From: Paenibacillus cymbidii
Lineage (GTDB): Bacteria; Bacillota; Bacilli; Paenibacillales; NBRC-103111
NCBI RefSeq assembly: GCF_004764705.1
Contig: NZ_SHLX01000010.1
Coordinates: 1 to 64,000 of the forward strand
Direction: 5' to 3'
DNA length: 64,000 nt
In this document: piece after piece, positions 34,797 through 43,873 of the stretch
How the letters are laid out: each line of letters opens with the position of its first letter
Numbering within the stretch: position 1 is the first letter of the stretch
Position numbers and translations under genes: made by a program
The notes under the pieces: generated by a model
What the model saw: only the letters and a program-made list of their open reading frames with translations
The model's database searches: none
What the model was told of the DNA's origin: nothing

Positions 34797-37013
34797 ATGG
34801 AGACGCAATCGAACGGGCCGGTCGTCCGGACGCCGGTGAATCCGTATCGCGACAACGTGCAGGCCAAAGCGAACGAGCCGATCACCGTGGCCGGCCTGCT
34901 CGACCGGGCGAAGCAGCTGCTTGGCGCGGACGGGCGCGGGCTGGCGCCGGACTGGACGCAGGCGAATATTTACGACCGGCTGGAGCGCAACGCGCCGCGG
35001 ATTGCGATTATCGGCGGCTCGTCGGATCACCCGGCGCACATTCTCGATCTGGAAACCGTCGCCAAAGCGGCGGTGCGCATCTGGCATAATGGCGGGGTGC
35101 CGTTTTATTTTGCCACGCCGGTGTTGTGCGACGGTACGGCGCAAAGTACGGCCGGCATGTCGTATTCGCTGCAAAGCCGCAACGCTATCGCGGAGATTGT
35201 CGTCAATCAGATGGAGGCGCACAGCTATCACGGCGCCTTCGTCATCCAGGGCTGCGACAAGCAGCCGCTCGGCGTGCTGAGCGGGCTGGCGCATCTCGAC
35301 CGGGTGCGCCGGGATCGCGGCGAAGCGCCGGTGTTTGCTACCTTTTCGCCGACGCACGTGCTGAAGGGCGGCACGATTCCGGACGACCTGCGACGGGAGC
35401 TGCTTGCCGTGGCGGAACAGGCCGAGCGGCGCGGCCTGCAGGATACGGCCGACGATATTCGCGATGCGCTGGCGTATATTTTGCAGTGCTCGTCCAACAC
35501 CGCTTTCCACGGCGTATTGACGCGGGTCGTCGAGCACGGCCTGATTACGCACGAGCAGCACAAAGATTTCGAAAAAAGGCTCGCCGTCAACACGTGCGAC
35601 AGCAAAGGCGGCATTTGCGCGTTTCACGGCACAGGCAACAGTTCGCGCGATTTGACCGCGGGTTTCGGCTTCGTCCATCCGGCGGTCGAATTTCTCGTCG
35701 CGCCGCCCAATCAGCAGCAGGTGAACGCTTCGGTCGACGCGTTGTTCGGGCTTGTGAACCGGCCGGAATTCGGCGTTGCGTCCGTGCTGCGGGCGAATAT
35801 CGCCAACGGCGTCCGCATTCACAGCGCCGGCGGCGGGTCGACCAATCTGATGATGCACATGGTTGGCGCGATGGTGTATGCGGGGTACGATTTTTCGCTG
35901 TGGGACGTGGAGCGCATCCACTTGTCGCACCAGATTCCCGATCTGTTCGACTACAGCCTGACGGAGGGGCGCGATATTTATACGCTGGCGCAGCAATGCT
36001 GCTCCGGCGCCATCCGCGGCATGGAGACGCTGATGTACGAGCTGCTCCGCTGCGGCGTGCCGATGGACGTCGACGCGCCGACCGTCACCGGGCAAACGTG
36101 GCGCGAGCGGCTGGCCGACACGACGAACTTGAGCGCGGACGGGGTGACGGAGTCGCAAGTGATCCTGAGCAAGCCGCAGCGCAGCTTCAGCGGCGTCGAC
36201 GTGCTGCGGGGCAACTTCTTCGAAAGCGCCGTGGTCAAAATCAGCGGAATGCCAACGAAGCAGCTCGACTCGTTCGATGAAAAAGCGGCGTTCGTCGTGT
36301 ACTACGAAAACGAGGATACCGCCAACGAGCGGCTGCTCGACAAAGATTTGCTCGAGCAGTTGAAGAAGACGCGCGACTTCGACCGGCTGGTCATGCTGCA
36401 GATGGTGAAGCGGAATGCGCCGCAGCATGCGGGGGAAGCCGCGGGGCTGCCTTACGACCAACTGTTCGACTTCATGGTGCGCGAAGATATACTCCGGCTC
36501 GCGATCATCATCTCCGGCCAGGGGCCTGAAGCATACGGCATGCCGGAGATGTTTACGCCGATGCAGCACATCAACGCGAACCGGCAGCTGCGCCGGATCG
36601 CCACCCTGATCAGCGACGGCCGTTATTCCGGCGTTACGTACGGCGCTGCGATCGGCCATGTGACGCCGGAGGCGAAACGCGGCGGCGGCCTGCTGTATTT
36701 GCGGCAGGGCGACGTGCTGCTGCTTCGTTTCCGCGCCAAACGGATCGAGCTGCTCGACGAAACGCGGTTCGTGCGCGACGGCATCGCCGTGCCGTTCGCC
36801 GGCGATCTCGCGGCCGACCCGGTCCGCTGTGCGCTGAGCGAGGACCGGCAGGAGCGGCTCGCGAAGCGGCAGAAGCGGGTGGCGGCGTCCAACCGCTTCG
36901 CCTATTGCACCGACGCGTCGCGCGGCGTTGTGCCGCTGGCAGTCGCCGAAGAAGCGGACCTCCCGTTCGCCGGCGAAAAGCAGAACGAAGCGGCGGCAAG
37001 CGCCGAAGGCTGA
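34797..37013 (+). CDS. IlvD/Edd-family sugar-acid dehydratase, YjhG/YagF-like
   Basis: A 738-residue Fe-S dehydratase, longer than ordinary IlvD/Edd enzymes and closer to the E. coli xylonate dehydratases YjhG/YagF in motif order. Cluster-ligand candidates are Cys111 (CDG), Cys153 (GCDK) and Cys267 (TCDSKGGIC…GTGNSS). HSAGGGSTNLMMHM, YGMPEM and SDGRYSGVTYGAAIGHVTPEA are family signatures. It should dehydrate a C5 or C6 aldonate, most likely D-xylonate, to the 2-keto-3-deoxy acid used by the FAH enzyme. An extra C-terminal tail of about 60 residues is of unknown use. Last gene of the cluster, followed by a terminator. No xylose dehydrogenase or lactonase gene is seen nearby. Confidence 0.87.
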   Translation: METQSNGPVVRTPVNPYRDNVQAKANEPITVAGLLDRAKQLLGADGRGLAPDWTQANIYDRLERNAPRIAIIGGSSDHPAHILDLETVAKAAVRIWHNGGVPFYFATPVLCDGTAQSTAGMSYSLQSRNAIAEIVVNQMEAHSYHGAFVIQGCDKQPLGVLSGLAHLDRVRRDRGEAPVFATFSPTHVLKGGTIPDDLRRELLAVAEQAERRGLQDTADDIRDALAYILQCSSNTAFHGVLTRVVEHGLITHEQHKDFEKRLAVNTCDSKGGICAFHGTGNSSRDLTAGFGFVHPAVEFLVAPPNQQQVNASVDALFGLVNRPEFGVASVLRANIANGVRIHSAGGGSTNLMMHMVGAMVYAGYDFSLWDVERIHLSHQIPDLFDYSLTEGRDIYTLAQQCCSGAIRGMETLMYELLRCGVPMDVDAPTVTGQTWRERLADTTNLSADGVTESQVILSKPQRSFSGVDVLRGNFFESAVVKISGMPTKQLDSFDEKAAFVVYYENEDTANERLLDKDLLEQLKKTRDFDRLVMLQMVKRNAPQHAGEAAGLPYDQLFDFMVREDILRLAIIISGQGPEAYGMPEMFTPMQHINANRQLRRIATLISDGRYSGVTYGAAIGHVTPEAKRGGGLLYLRQGDVLLLRFRAKRIELLDETRFVRDGIAVPFAGDLAADPVRCALSEDRQERLAKRQKRVAASNRFAYCTDASRGVVPLAVAEEADLPFAGEKQNEAAASAEG

Positions 37014-37031
37014 CTGTTGCCGCAACCAATC

Positions 37032-37080
37032 AAAATCGCCAATCCTCCGGCCGGGAAGCCGGGAGATTGGCGATTTTTTT
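37032..37080. terminator. Terminator between the dehydratase and the convergent lipoprotein gene
   Basis: AAAATCGCCAATC pairs with GATTGGCGATTTTT, with an inner CTCCGGC/GCCGGGAG stem and a T-run of seven. A-rich left and T-rich right flanks allow use in both directions. Confidence 0.93.
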
Positions 37081-37087
37081 GCCACCG

Positions 37088-38104
37088 TTACTTCGCTACA
37101 TTGGCGACGACGTTGTCGACCATTTGCGAACTGGCCACCGGGCCGTAGTACAACCAGCTCGAGGAGGCCGGGTACTCGAACATCTTGCCGTTCTTGACCG
37201 CCGGGATCGACTTCCAGACCGCATCCTGCAGCGATTGGGCGCCGCTGCCGTCACTATTGATCAGCACAATAAAATCCGCGTCCAATTGCGCCAGCTTCTC
37301 CAGCGAGATCGGGTTCCAGCTCGCCTTGCCCGTTGCGGCCAACTCCGTGACGGCCGCCGGCACCTTGAAGCCGAGATCCTGATACAGCACGTTGCCGCTC
37401 GACAGCTTGTCGCTGACGACGAAAAACTGCTTCGATACGAGCCAGATCGCGGCAATCGACTTGCCCGGCGCGGCCGCCTGGATTTTCGCTTTGGCATCGG
37501 CGGCCTTTTTATTGTAATCGTCGAGCGCTTTCTTCGCTTCGTCGTTTTTGCCCAGCACTTCGCCTATTTTGGCCAGCGCCTTGCGCCAGTCGCCGTTCAC
37601 TTCGTCGCCGAGCACGAAGGTGGGCGCGATCTTGTTGTATTGATCGTACTTGCCGCCTTCGACGGTGCTGTTCGGCCCGATGATCAGCAAATCCGGATTG
37701 AAGCTGGACACCGCTTCGAACGGCAAGTCGTACGCAATCGTCGGGATGCCTTTCAGCGACCCCTGCAAATAATCCTGGATGCCGTTGGCGACGCTCCATT
37801 GAGCGGCCGGTTTCACGCCAAGCGCTACCAGATAATCTTCCAGATAAGAGGCGATGATCGTTTTCGGCTGGGCGGGGATCTTCACTTGGTGGCCGAGCCC
37901 GTCCGTCAGCGTTCGCTCCTTGGCAGGCGTTGGCGAAGCGGCGGTGAATGGGGAAGCCGCGGCGGACGCGGACGGAGAAGCCGTCGGCGCGGGCGATGGA
38001 GAAGGCGACGATTGGTCGGCTGTTTTGCCGCATGCCGCAAGACTCAGCGACAAAGCGGCGATGCTTAGCATAATGGCTGCGGTTCGTTTCTTTTTGGACA
38101 ACAA
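37088..38104 (-). CDS. Iron-siderophore substrate-binding lipoprotein, orphan
   Basis: A 338-residue class III binding lipoprotein. The signal peptide ends in the lipobox LAAC, then a Ser/Pro/Ala linker, then RTLTDGLGHQVKIPAQPKTIIASYLEDYLVALGVKP. Start is a TTG at 38104, with AAGGAGG seven bases upstream (minus strand). A strong Fur box lies about 75 bases before it. No permease or ATPase gene accompanies it, so it probably delivers its chelate to the FecCD pair at 2.2-4.3 kb or to another importer outside the window. It ends against the sugar-acid cluster at a shared terminator. Confidence 0.92.
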   Translation of the reverse strand: MLSKKKRTAAIMLSIAALSLSLAACGKTADQSSPSPSPAPTASPSASAAASPFTAASPTPAKERTLTDGLGHQVKIPAQPKTIIASYLEDYLVALGVKPAAQWSVANGIQDYLQGSLKGIPTIAYDLPFEAVSSFNPDLLIIGPNSTVEGGKYDQYNKIAPTFVLGDEVNGDWRKALAKIGEVLGKNDEAKKALDDYNKKAADAKAKIQAAAPGKSIAAIWLVSKQFFVVSDKLSSGNVLYQDLGFKVPAAVTELAATGKASWNPISLEKLAQLDADFIVLINSDGSGAQSLQDAVWKSIPAVKNGKMFEYPASSSWLYYGPVASSQMVDNVVANVAK

Positions 38105-38177
38105 GGGAAATCCTCCTTAATCTTCTTCTAGCAGGCTTCCGATCGGGAACGGAAGCAAAAGTACAAGCGTCGATGTA

Positions 38178-38196
38178 AATGATAACAATTATCATT
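38178..38196. promoter_or_regulatory. Fur box upstream of the orphan lipoprotein
   Basis: AATGATAACAATTATCATT is an uninterrupted 8-3-8 inverted repeat, followed by another ATCA half. It shares GATAACAATTATC with the box at 1010, so the two binding proteins are predicted to be co-repressed by iron. Confidence 0.9.
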
Positions 38197-38351
38197 ATCA
38201 ATGTCAATTGCGCGACGGGACAATAATACGGCAACCATTTTATATAGGGGGGAGCCGTTGTGCGATTGCTGCATTGAACAACATTATGAGCAAGAACGGT
38301 CGCACAAACGGCTCAATTGATCGCAAAGACGTCACGCACGCAAAAGGCTGC

Positions 38352-38470
38352 CATGCGCTAAATGCCCCACGCGTGGCCCGAGACGCAGCCGCAGCGCATG
38401 AAACATGCGCTAAATGCCCCACGCGTGGCCCGTGACGCAGCCGCAGCGCATGAAACATGCGCTAAAGCTC
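38352..38470. repeat. 52-bp tandem repeat, two copies plus a partial third
   Basis: Units start at 38352, 38404 and 38456. Each contains the palindrome CCACGCGTGG and, at the junction, a GCGCATG/CATGCGC hairpin with an AAA loop. A lone AAGGCTGATTTCAGCC element of the 50-bp family follows at about 38498. Apart from these and the Fur box, 38105-38683 holds no gene. AATAGTGGTATTACCATATT at about 38640 is a further small palindrome, possibly an operator for the next gene. Confidence 0.85.
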
Positions 38471-38683
38471 AATTCAGCGAGCGGTGGCCAGAAAAAGGCT
38501 GATTTCAGCCCGTCATCGGCATCGCTACTATTGACCCGTGTGCTCGACAACCCTCATTTTATGCTACTCCGACCATCAAATAATGCTATTGTGCTGAGCC
38601 CGGGCATCCGGCGATAATGGAGGGGAACAGCGCTTTTTCAATAGTGGTATTACCATATTATCTATGAGAAGGGGCAAAGCCGA

Positions 38684-40129
38684 ATGACGGAACCGATTCA
38701 CATTGGCGGCAGGCGCGAGGTGCTGTGGGACGAAACGCTGCTGGACGCGGAGCGGACGACGGCCGTCCGTACGCTGCACCGTCCGCAAGCGCGGGAAGTG
38801 GTGCTGGAGCACGACGCGCCGTGGGAAGGCGACGGCTGCACGTACCACAACATCGTCAAGGACGACGGGTTGTACCGGATGTACTATTTGGGCTGGGACA
38901 TGCTGAACGAGGAGCAGTCCGCGATGTCGAAGCGTCCCGTTTACGTTTGTTATGCCGAAAGCACGGACGGCATCCACTGGATCAAGCCGAATCTCGGCAT
39001 TTGCGAATTCGAAGGCAGCACGAACAACAACATCATTCTCGACCACAACACCGCCAAATTTGACAACTTTGCCGTGTTTAAAGACTCGAATCCCGCTTGC
39101 CCGCCGGAGGAGCGTTACAAAGGCGTCGGCATCGACGGCTTCCGGATCAAAAGCGACGACCATTATTTGTGGTGTTTCACGAGCCCGGACGGCATTCATT
39201 TCCGCAAAGCATGGCCGATGACGAAGCACGGCAAGTTCGATTCGCTGAACATCGCTTTCTGGGACCGGCATTCGGGGCAGTATCGCTGCTATTTGCGCGA
39301 TTTTCACAATGTGCCTGGCGACGATCTGAACGCCGGCGTACGGGACGTCCGCTGGATGGTGTCCGACGATTTCCGCACGTGGTCGATTCCCGTGCCGCTC
39401 GATTTCGGCGACAGCGAGGAGTATCCGCTCTACACGAGCGTCGCGCAGCCTTACTACCGGGCAGACCACATGTTCATCGGTTTTCCTTCGAGGTATGTGG
39501 AGAAGAAGGAATGGACGCCGAATTTTGACCAGTTGCCCGGAAAGGAAAGAAGGCTGAAGCGGATGGACATACATCCCCGCTACGGGCTCACGGTAACGGA
39601 CTGCGTCTTCATGTCGTCCCGCGACGGCGCACGCTGGAACCGTTGGGACGAGGCGTTCCTGACGCCGGGGCCGGAGCGCGAATACAACTGGGTGTACGGC
39701 GACTGCTACCCGGCGCTCGGCTTGATCGAAACGCCGAGCGCGCTGCCGTATGCGCCGAACGAATTGTCGCTGTACGCTTTCGACAACCATTGGGGGCGGA
39801 AGCCTTCGCAGCTGCGGCGGTACACGATGCGACTTGACGGCTTCGTTTCGTATCGCGCGCCTTACAAGCCGGCACGAATCGTCACCAAACCGTTCGTGTT
39901 TGCCGGGAAGGAGCTTACGCTGAACATGGCGACTTCCGCGCTGGGCTATTTGCACGTCAAGCTGATGGCGGACGATGTCACGCTGGTGTCGACGGAGTTG
40001 TTCGGTGACAGCCCGGATCGTACGGTTGCGTTTGCCGGGGGCGACGTTGCGGCGCTGGCCGGCAAGCCGGTCACAATGGAAATCGCGATGCGCGACGCCG
40101 ATCTGTATTCGTTCCGGTTTCGCGGGTAG
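38684..40129 (+). CDS. Beta-propeller glycosidase-like protein, paralogue A
   Basis: A 481-residue cytoplasmic protein (no signal peptide) that I do not recognise as a named family. Repeated segments of the form YRMYYLGW, YVCYAESTDGIHW, HYLWCFTSPDGIHF and YRCYLRDFH resemble the blades of GH32/GH43/GH130-type five-bladed propellers. Conserved acids in WEGDGCTYHNIVKDDG and ARWNRWDEAFLTPGPE are plausible catalytic residues. A C-terminal beta-rich domain follows from about residue 380. A close paralogue lies at 51223, and the pair lie near the two ends of the carbohydrate cluster. The ATG follows AGAAGGGG. A role in intracellular oligosaccharide breakdown is inference. Confidence 0.7.
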   Translation: MTEPIHIGGRREVLWDETLLDAERTTAVRTLHRPQAREVVLEHDAPWEGDGCTYHNIVKDDGLYRMYYLGWDMLNEEQSAMSKRPVYVCYAESTDGIHWIKPNLGICEFEGSTNNNIILDHNTAKFDNFAVFKDSNPACPPEERYKGVGIDGFRIKSDDHYLWCFTSPDGIHFRKAWPMTKHGKFDSLNIAFWDRHSGQYRCYLRDFHNVPGDDLNAGVRDVRWMVSDDFRTWSIPVPLDFGDSEEYPLYTSVAQPYYRADHMFIGFPSRYVEKKEWTPNFDQLPGKERRLKRMDIHPRYGLTVTDCVFMSSRDGARWNRWDEAFLTPGPEREYNWVYGDCYPALGLIETPSALPYAPNELSLYAFDNHWGRKPSQLRRYTMRLDGFVSYRAPYKPARIVTKPFVFAGKELTLNMATSALGYLHVKLMADDVTLVSTELFGDSPDRTVAFAGGDVAALAGKPVTMEIAMRDADLYSFRFRG

Positions 40130-40160
40130 CGGTACGGCTGCAGCTCCATAGAACCTGCAC

Positions 40161-40196
40161 AAGAGCGGAGCCGGCAGTCGTTGCCGGGCCGCTCTT
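40161..40196. other. Stem-loop after paralogue A
   Basis: AAGAGCGG and CCGCTCTT close an inner GCCGGCA/TTGCCGG stem. No T-run follows, so it is a possible but unproven terminator. Confidence 0.5.
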
Positions 40197-40233
40197 CGCG
40201 CCTTCGCGCTTCCGAAGCGGGGACTGGCGGATT

Positions 40234-40264
40234 TTGCTACCGTTGTTTCCAATTGTATGGTTGA
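40234..40264. promoter_or_regulatory. 31-bp block shared with the ABC-transporter promoter
   Basis: This block begins TTGCTAC, contains CAATTGTA and ends TTGA. It aligns without gaps to 43752-43782 (25 of 31 identical). TTGCTA and TATGGT at 16-bp spacing could be a promoter; the conserved block could equally be the AraC protein's target. It lies 72 bp upstream of the sensor gene. Confidence 0.65.
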
Positions 40265-40335
40265 TCTTCGCCCGGAATGGCGGGATAATTTGGCTACAAC
40301 CGTCCGACACATCCAAAAAGGGGGCCGTTGTTTGG

Positions 40336-42501
40336 ATGAACTTTCGTGTCAGAGCCTACCATTACAAAGTGATGTTCTTGCTCCTGCTGATCGCCGTCCC
40401 TCCCTTTCTGATCGCGAACCTGTACAACATGAACGTCTTTCTTCGCCAATCGATTACGCTTGTCAATTCCAAGAACGAAAACGAAATGATCCGCACCGGC
40501 GCCTTCCTGGAGAAAACGTTGGACCAGATGATACAAGCTGTATACTCCGGCATGACGGACAGACAATATGCGAAGACGCGGTTTACGTCGGATCGGCTGG
40601 CGATATTCGACAGCTTGGGCCGTTTCGCCGGCAGAAGCCAGTATAACCAGTACTTCGATCAAATCGCATTCTACAATGAAACCGATGATTCGTTGCTGTT
40701 GTACAATTACGGCTTGCTGGACGAAACGAAGGGGACGGCGTTCGAATCGATCAAGTCCGACATTGCCGGCATGGACAATTACCAGCTGAAGGTGACGGAA
40801 ACCCGGAGCGTCTTGCGCGGCGGCGCGCAGAAGCTGGTTGCCTCCGTCATCGCCAAGCTTCCGGCCTACGAGGACCAGGGCTACTTGCTGTTCACCGTCG
40901 ACGTGGAGAAGGTGTACAACGAATTTCTGCAGCCTTTGAACGGAGACGGCGACGTATACCGGTACTATTTGACGGACGAGAAGGGTCGCATCGTCTACCG
41001 GCACGATGCCGGCGCGGAGCCGGCCCGCGAGTCCGAGCGGCACAAAGACCGGATCGTCCAGGACAGCTACAAGCTGGGCTCGATCGGCTGGAAGCTGGTC
41101 GGCGAGGTAAACGTTTCCAACCTGTACGCAGGAGTATACCGCACGCGCGATGCGATGATTGCGCTGCTCGTCGTCGTGACGCTGCTGATCGTCGGGATCA
41201 TTCAACTGGCGGCCAAGGAGCTGTACAAGCCGGTCAAAACGATTCTGGCCTCAATCGCGGCGAGCGCCGGCCGCAAGTTTGCCGCCGCCAACGAGTTCGA
41301 CTTTATCCGCACCGTATTCGAGGATGTCGTCCGCTCGAACAGCCACCTGCATCACCGGCTGAACGACAGCGAGCGGTATTTGCAGCAAACGCTGCTGCTG
41401 AGCCTGATCCGGAACCGGTTCGCCCGCAGCGCGGATATCGAGCTGTATTTGCGGGACTACCGGACGAATCTTGTCGTTGTCCTGTTGACGGATCATGCCC
41501 ACGGCGCCGCTCGGCCGCCGGATGCGGACGGCCGGATGAAGCCGATCGAAGAAGCGCTGGGCCGGCATTTCGCCTTCGACCTGTTCGACGAAGACGGCCG
41601 TCAGCTCATTGCGCTCATACGGCTGCCGCAACCGCATGTCGATTCGTTCGTTTCGGCGCTCGCCGATTGTCTCGACGGAGCGGTTGCGGAACGGGTAACG
41701 GTCAGCGTCGGCGGCATTTATCCGCTGGAGCGGATTAACCATTCCTACATCGAGGCTCTGTATGCCTATAACATGAGCCGCATTTATGCGCCGGAGCAGC
41801 GCATCTGCTGCTACAGCAAGCTGCCGGCGGAGGACGAATGCGGCGGGTCGGCCAAAGACCCGACCGCCGACGAGCTGGAGCTGGCTATCCTGCATCGCAA
41901 CGAAAAAGCGTACACCGACCTGCTGCATTCGATGTTTTCGGAAAATCGCAGCGTTATGGAGTTCAACGGCAATCTGTACTTGTGCATCTCGCTGCTCATT
42001 CGGCTGTGCGACCGGGAGAGCGTCGCCTTCCTCAACGAAATCAACGACGTGATTGCCGATCTCGGAATGATGAACAGCGTTTCGGTCAAGCAGTTTCTGC
42101 TTGATAAATTCCGCTCGTTGCCGATCGAGACGAGGCCGGAAGCCGGCGATGCCGCCAAAAGCGAATACGTGGAAAAGGTCGAGCGCTATTTCGCCGAGCA
42201 CTACGCCAGCAATTTTTCCATGGACGAGGTTGCCGAACATGTCGGCGTGACGCGCCAGTATATCAGCCAGTTGTTCAAAAAGCGCTACAGCACGACGATG
42301 GTCGATTACCTGAGCCAGTATCGGGTCGAACAAGCCAAACGGCTGCTGGCGGAAACGCAAATGAAGGTGACCGATATCGGCAGCAGCGTCGGCTTCAACA
42401 ACAAAAGCTATTTCACCAAAGTGTTCAAGCTAAGCACGGGCATAACGCCGTCCGATTACCGCGAGCTGGCGCTCAGCCGGAATCACGACGGGCCCTCGTG
42501 A
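40336..42501 (+). CDS. Membrane-bound sensor with AraC-type HTH output
   Basis: A 721-residue regulator. TM1 is at about 13-32 (VMFLLLLIAVPPFLIANLY), an extracytoplasmic sensory domain of about 235 residues follows, and TM2 is at about 270-292 (MIALLVVVTLLIVGIIQLA). A cytoplasmic linker comes next, and an AraC double HTH at about 610-715 (FSMDEVAEHVGVTRQYISQLFK and VTDIGSSVGFNNKSYFTKVFK). This architecture is common in Paenibacillus beside LplABC-type sugar importers and senses extracellular sugar or binding-protein-sugar complexes directly, without a kinase. Start at the ATG at 40336 behind AAGGGGG; the 40234 frame start lies in the promoter block. Likely activator of the transporter downstream. 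Confidence 0.9.
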   Translation: MNFRVRAYHYKVMFLLLLIAVPPFLIANLYNMNVFLRQSITLVNSKNENEMIRTGAFLEKTLDQMIQAVYSGMTDRQYAKTRFTSDRLAIFDSLGRFAGRSQYNQYFDQIAFYNETDDSLLLYNYGLLDETKGTAFESIKSDIAGMDNYQLKVTETRSVLRGGAQKLVASVIAKLPAYEDQGYLLFTVDVEKVYNEFLQPLNGDGDVYRYYLTDEKGRIVYRHDAGAEPARESERHKDRIVQDSYKLGSIGWKLVGEVNVSNLYAGVYRTRDAMIALLVVVTLLIVGIIQLAAKELYKPVKTILASIAASAGRKFAAANEFDFIRTVFEDVVRSNSHLHHRLNDSERYLQQTLLLSLIRNRFARSADIELYLRDYRTNLVVVLLTDHAHGAARPPDADGRMKPIEEALGRHFAFDLFDEDGRQLIALIRLPQPHVDSFVSALADCLDGAVAERVTVSVGGIYPLERINHSYIEALYAYNMSRIYAPEQRICCYSKLPAEDECGGSAKDPTADELELAILHRNEKAYTDLLHSMFSENRSVMEFNGNLYLCISLLIRLCDRESVAFLNEINDVIADLGMMNSVSVKQFLLDKFRSLPIETRPEAGDAAKSEYVEKVERYFAEHYASNFSMDEVAEHVGVTRQYISQLFKKRYSTTMVDYLSQYRVEQAKRLLAETQMKVTDIGSSVGFNNKSYFTKVFKLSTGITPSDYRELALSRNHDGPS

Positions 42502-42549
42502 CCGGCCGCCCGATCGTACAATCGTTCCCATCCAAGAGGAGATGTTTCG

Positions 42550-43662
42550 ATGACAACCATTCAACTGCTCGGCGAAGGCATTCTGCACCGCAATCCGGTT
42601 CCGCACGTGTACAGCAGGCAGGCGTATTTTCCGTCGGTGATCCGGCTGGAGAACGGGGAACTGCTGGCCTCTTTTTGCATCGGGCAGGCATTTGAAGCGG
42701 AAGATTTGCACGCGTGCCTCGCCCGCTCCGCCGATCAAGGACGCACCTGGACGTTCGAAGGCAGGCTCTATCCCGGTACGCCCGATCGGGTTACTTCCGA
42801 TGTATGCCGTCTGTCGCACGGGAAGGACGGGGAGATTGTCGCTTTTGCCATCCGCCATGATCGCAAACGCACGGGCCACGGCCTTGCCAATCCGGACAAT
42901 CTGGGCTTCGTCGAAGTGGAGCTGCTGCTGTTTCGTTCCCGCGACGGCGGCCGCACCTGGACGGAGCCGGAAACGATCGAACCGGCGCTGGTCGGCCCGA
43001 GCTTCGAGATGACGTCGCCCATCGTCCCGCTCCGCGACGGCAGCTGGCTGCTGCCGACATCGACGTGGCGCGGCTGGGACGGTTATTGCCCGAACGGCAT
43101 GAAGGCGGTGGCGCTGCAATCGAACGATCAAGGGGCGACGTGGCCGGCTTATCTGGAGGTAATGGCGGATCCGAAGCAACAGCTTATTTACTGGGAGTCG
43201 AAAATCATCGAGCTTGCCGACGGCCGGCTGCTTGCCGCCGCCTGGGTGTACAACGAGACGGAAGCCCGCGACCTGCCGAATCATTACGCCGTGACGGGGG
43301 CGACGAACCGGACATTTGCGCCGCCGCGTTCCACCGGCTTGTCCGGGCAGACGCTGAATATGGCGCAGCTGGACGACGGCCGCATCCTGACGGTGTACCG
43401 GCGGATGGACGAACCGGGGCTGTGGGCGAACGTGTCGCGGCTGGACGGCGACGAATGGATCAACGAGGAGCGCGCGCCGCTCTGGGGCAGCCGGTTGTCC
43501 GGCTTGACGCAGACGGGCGGCGATATGGTCCATAATTTTGCCGAGCTGAAGTTCGGCGCGCCGACGTTGTGCCGGTTGACGGACGGCGCCTGGTTCGTAG
43601 CGTTCTGGGCGGTCGAAGGCGGAGTCGGCGCCATCCGCTGGGTGAAGCTGTCGGTCGTCTAA
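42550..43662 (+). CDS. Sialidase-like (BNR/Asp-box) beta-propeller protein
   Basis: A 370-residue protein with Asp-box-type repeats: RSADQGRTWTFEG, RSRDGGRTWTEPE and QSNDQGATWPAY, spaced as in six-bladed sialidase-fold propellers. There is no signal peptide, so it acts in the cytoplasm or is not a classical secreted neuraminidase. The Arg triad of sialidases cannot be confirmed by eye; the fold is also used by glycoside phosphorylases, rhamnosidases and lyases. It follows the AraC sensor gene by 48 bp with AAGAGGAG before the ATG, so the two may be co-transcribed. Confidence 0.82.
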   Translation: MTTIQLLGEGILHRNPVPHVYSRQAYFPSVIRLENGELLASFCIGQAFEAEDLHACLARSADQGRTWTFEGRLYPGTPDRVTSDVCRLSHGKDGEIVAFAIRHDRKRTGHGLANPDNLGFVEVELLLFRSRDGGRTWTEPETIEPALVGPSFEMTSPIVPLRDGSWLLPTSTWRGWDGYCPNGMKAVALQSNDQGATWPAYLEVMADPKQQLIYWESKIIELADGRLLAAAWVYNETEARDLPNHYAVTGATNRTFAPPRSTGLSGQTLNMAQLDDGRILTVYRRMDEPGLWANVSRLDGDEWINEERAPLWGSRLSGLTQTGGDMVHNFAELKFGAPTLCRLTDGAWFVAFWAVEGGVGAIRWVKLSVV

Positions 43663-43751
43663 AGCGGTAAGGGAGCGGATCGGGCGAAAAGTTCCCCGGT
43701 CCGTTCGTTGTGTTACGCATCTTCCTTTTGTTGCCCCGCCAGCCGCGGTAA

Positions 43752-43782
43752 TTGCTACGGTTTCTTACAATTGTAGGATTGA
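43752..43782. promoter_or_regulatory. 31-bp block upstream of the sugar ABC transporter
   Basis: This is the counterpart of the block at 40234-40264 and lies 92 bp before the binding-protein start. TTGCTA and TAGGAT are 16 bp apart. Conservation across the whole block, including the self-complementary ACAATTGT, suggests a regulator site overlapping the promoter. Confidence 0.65.
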
Positions 43783-43873
43783 ACGGCCGCTGTCGTCCGC
43801 CCATGATGGACGTGTGAGCCGAAGCGAACGGAACGTGCGGCTTGCAAGGCGACAAAAACAGGGAGGGATCGGT

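Noticed and set aside
34755-37085. 776-codon minus-strand frame opposite the dehydratase
   Set aside because: Antisense to a gene with clear family motifs; composition is Arg/His/Val-rich shadow.
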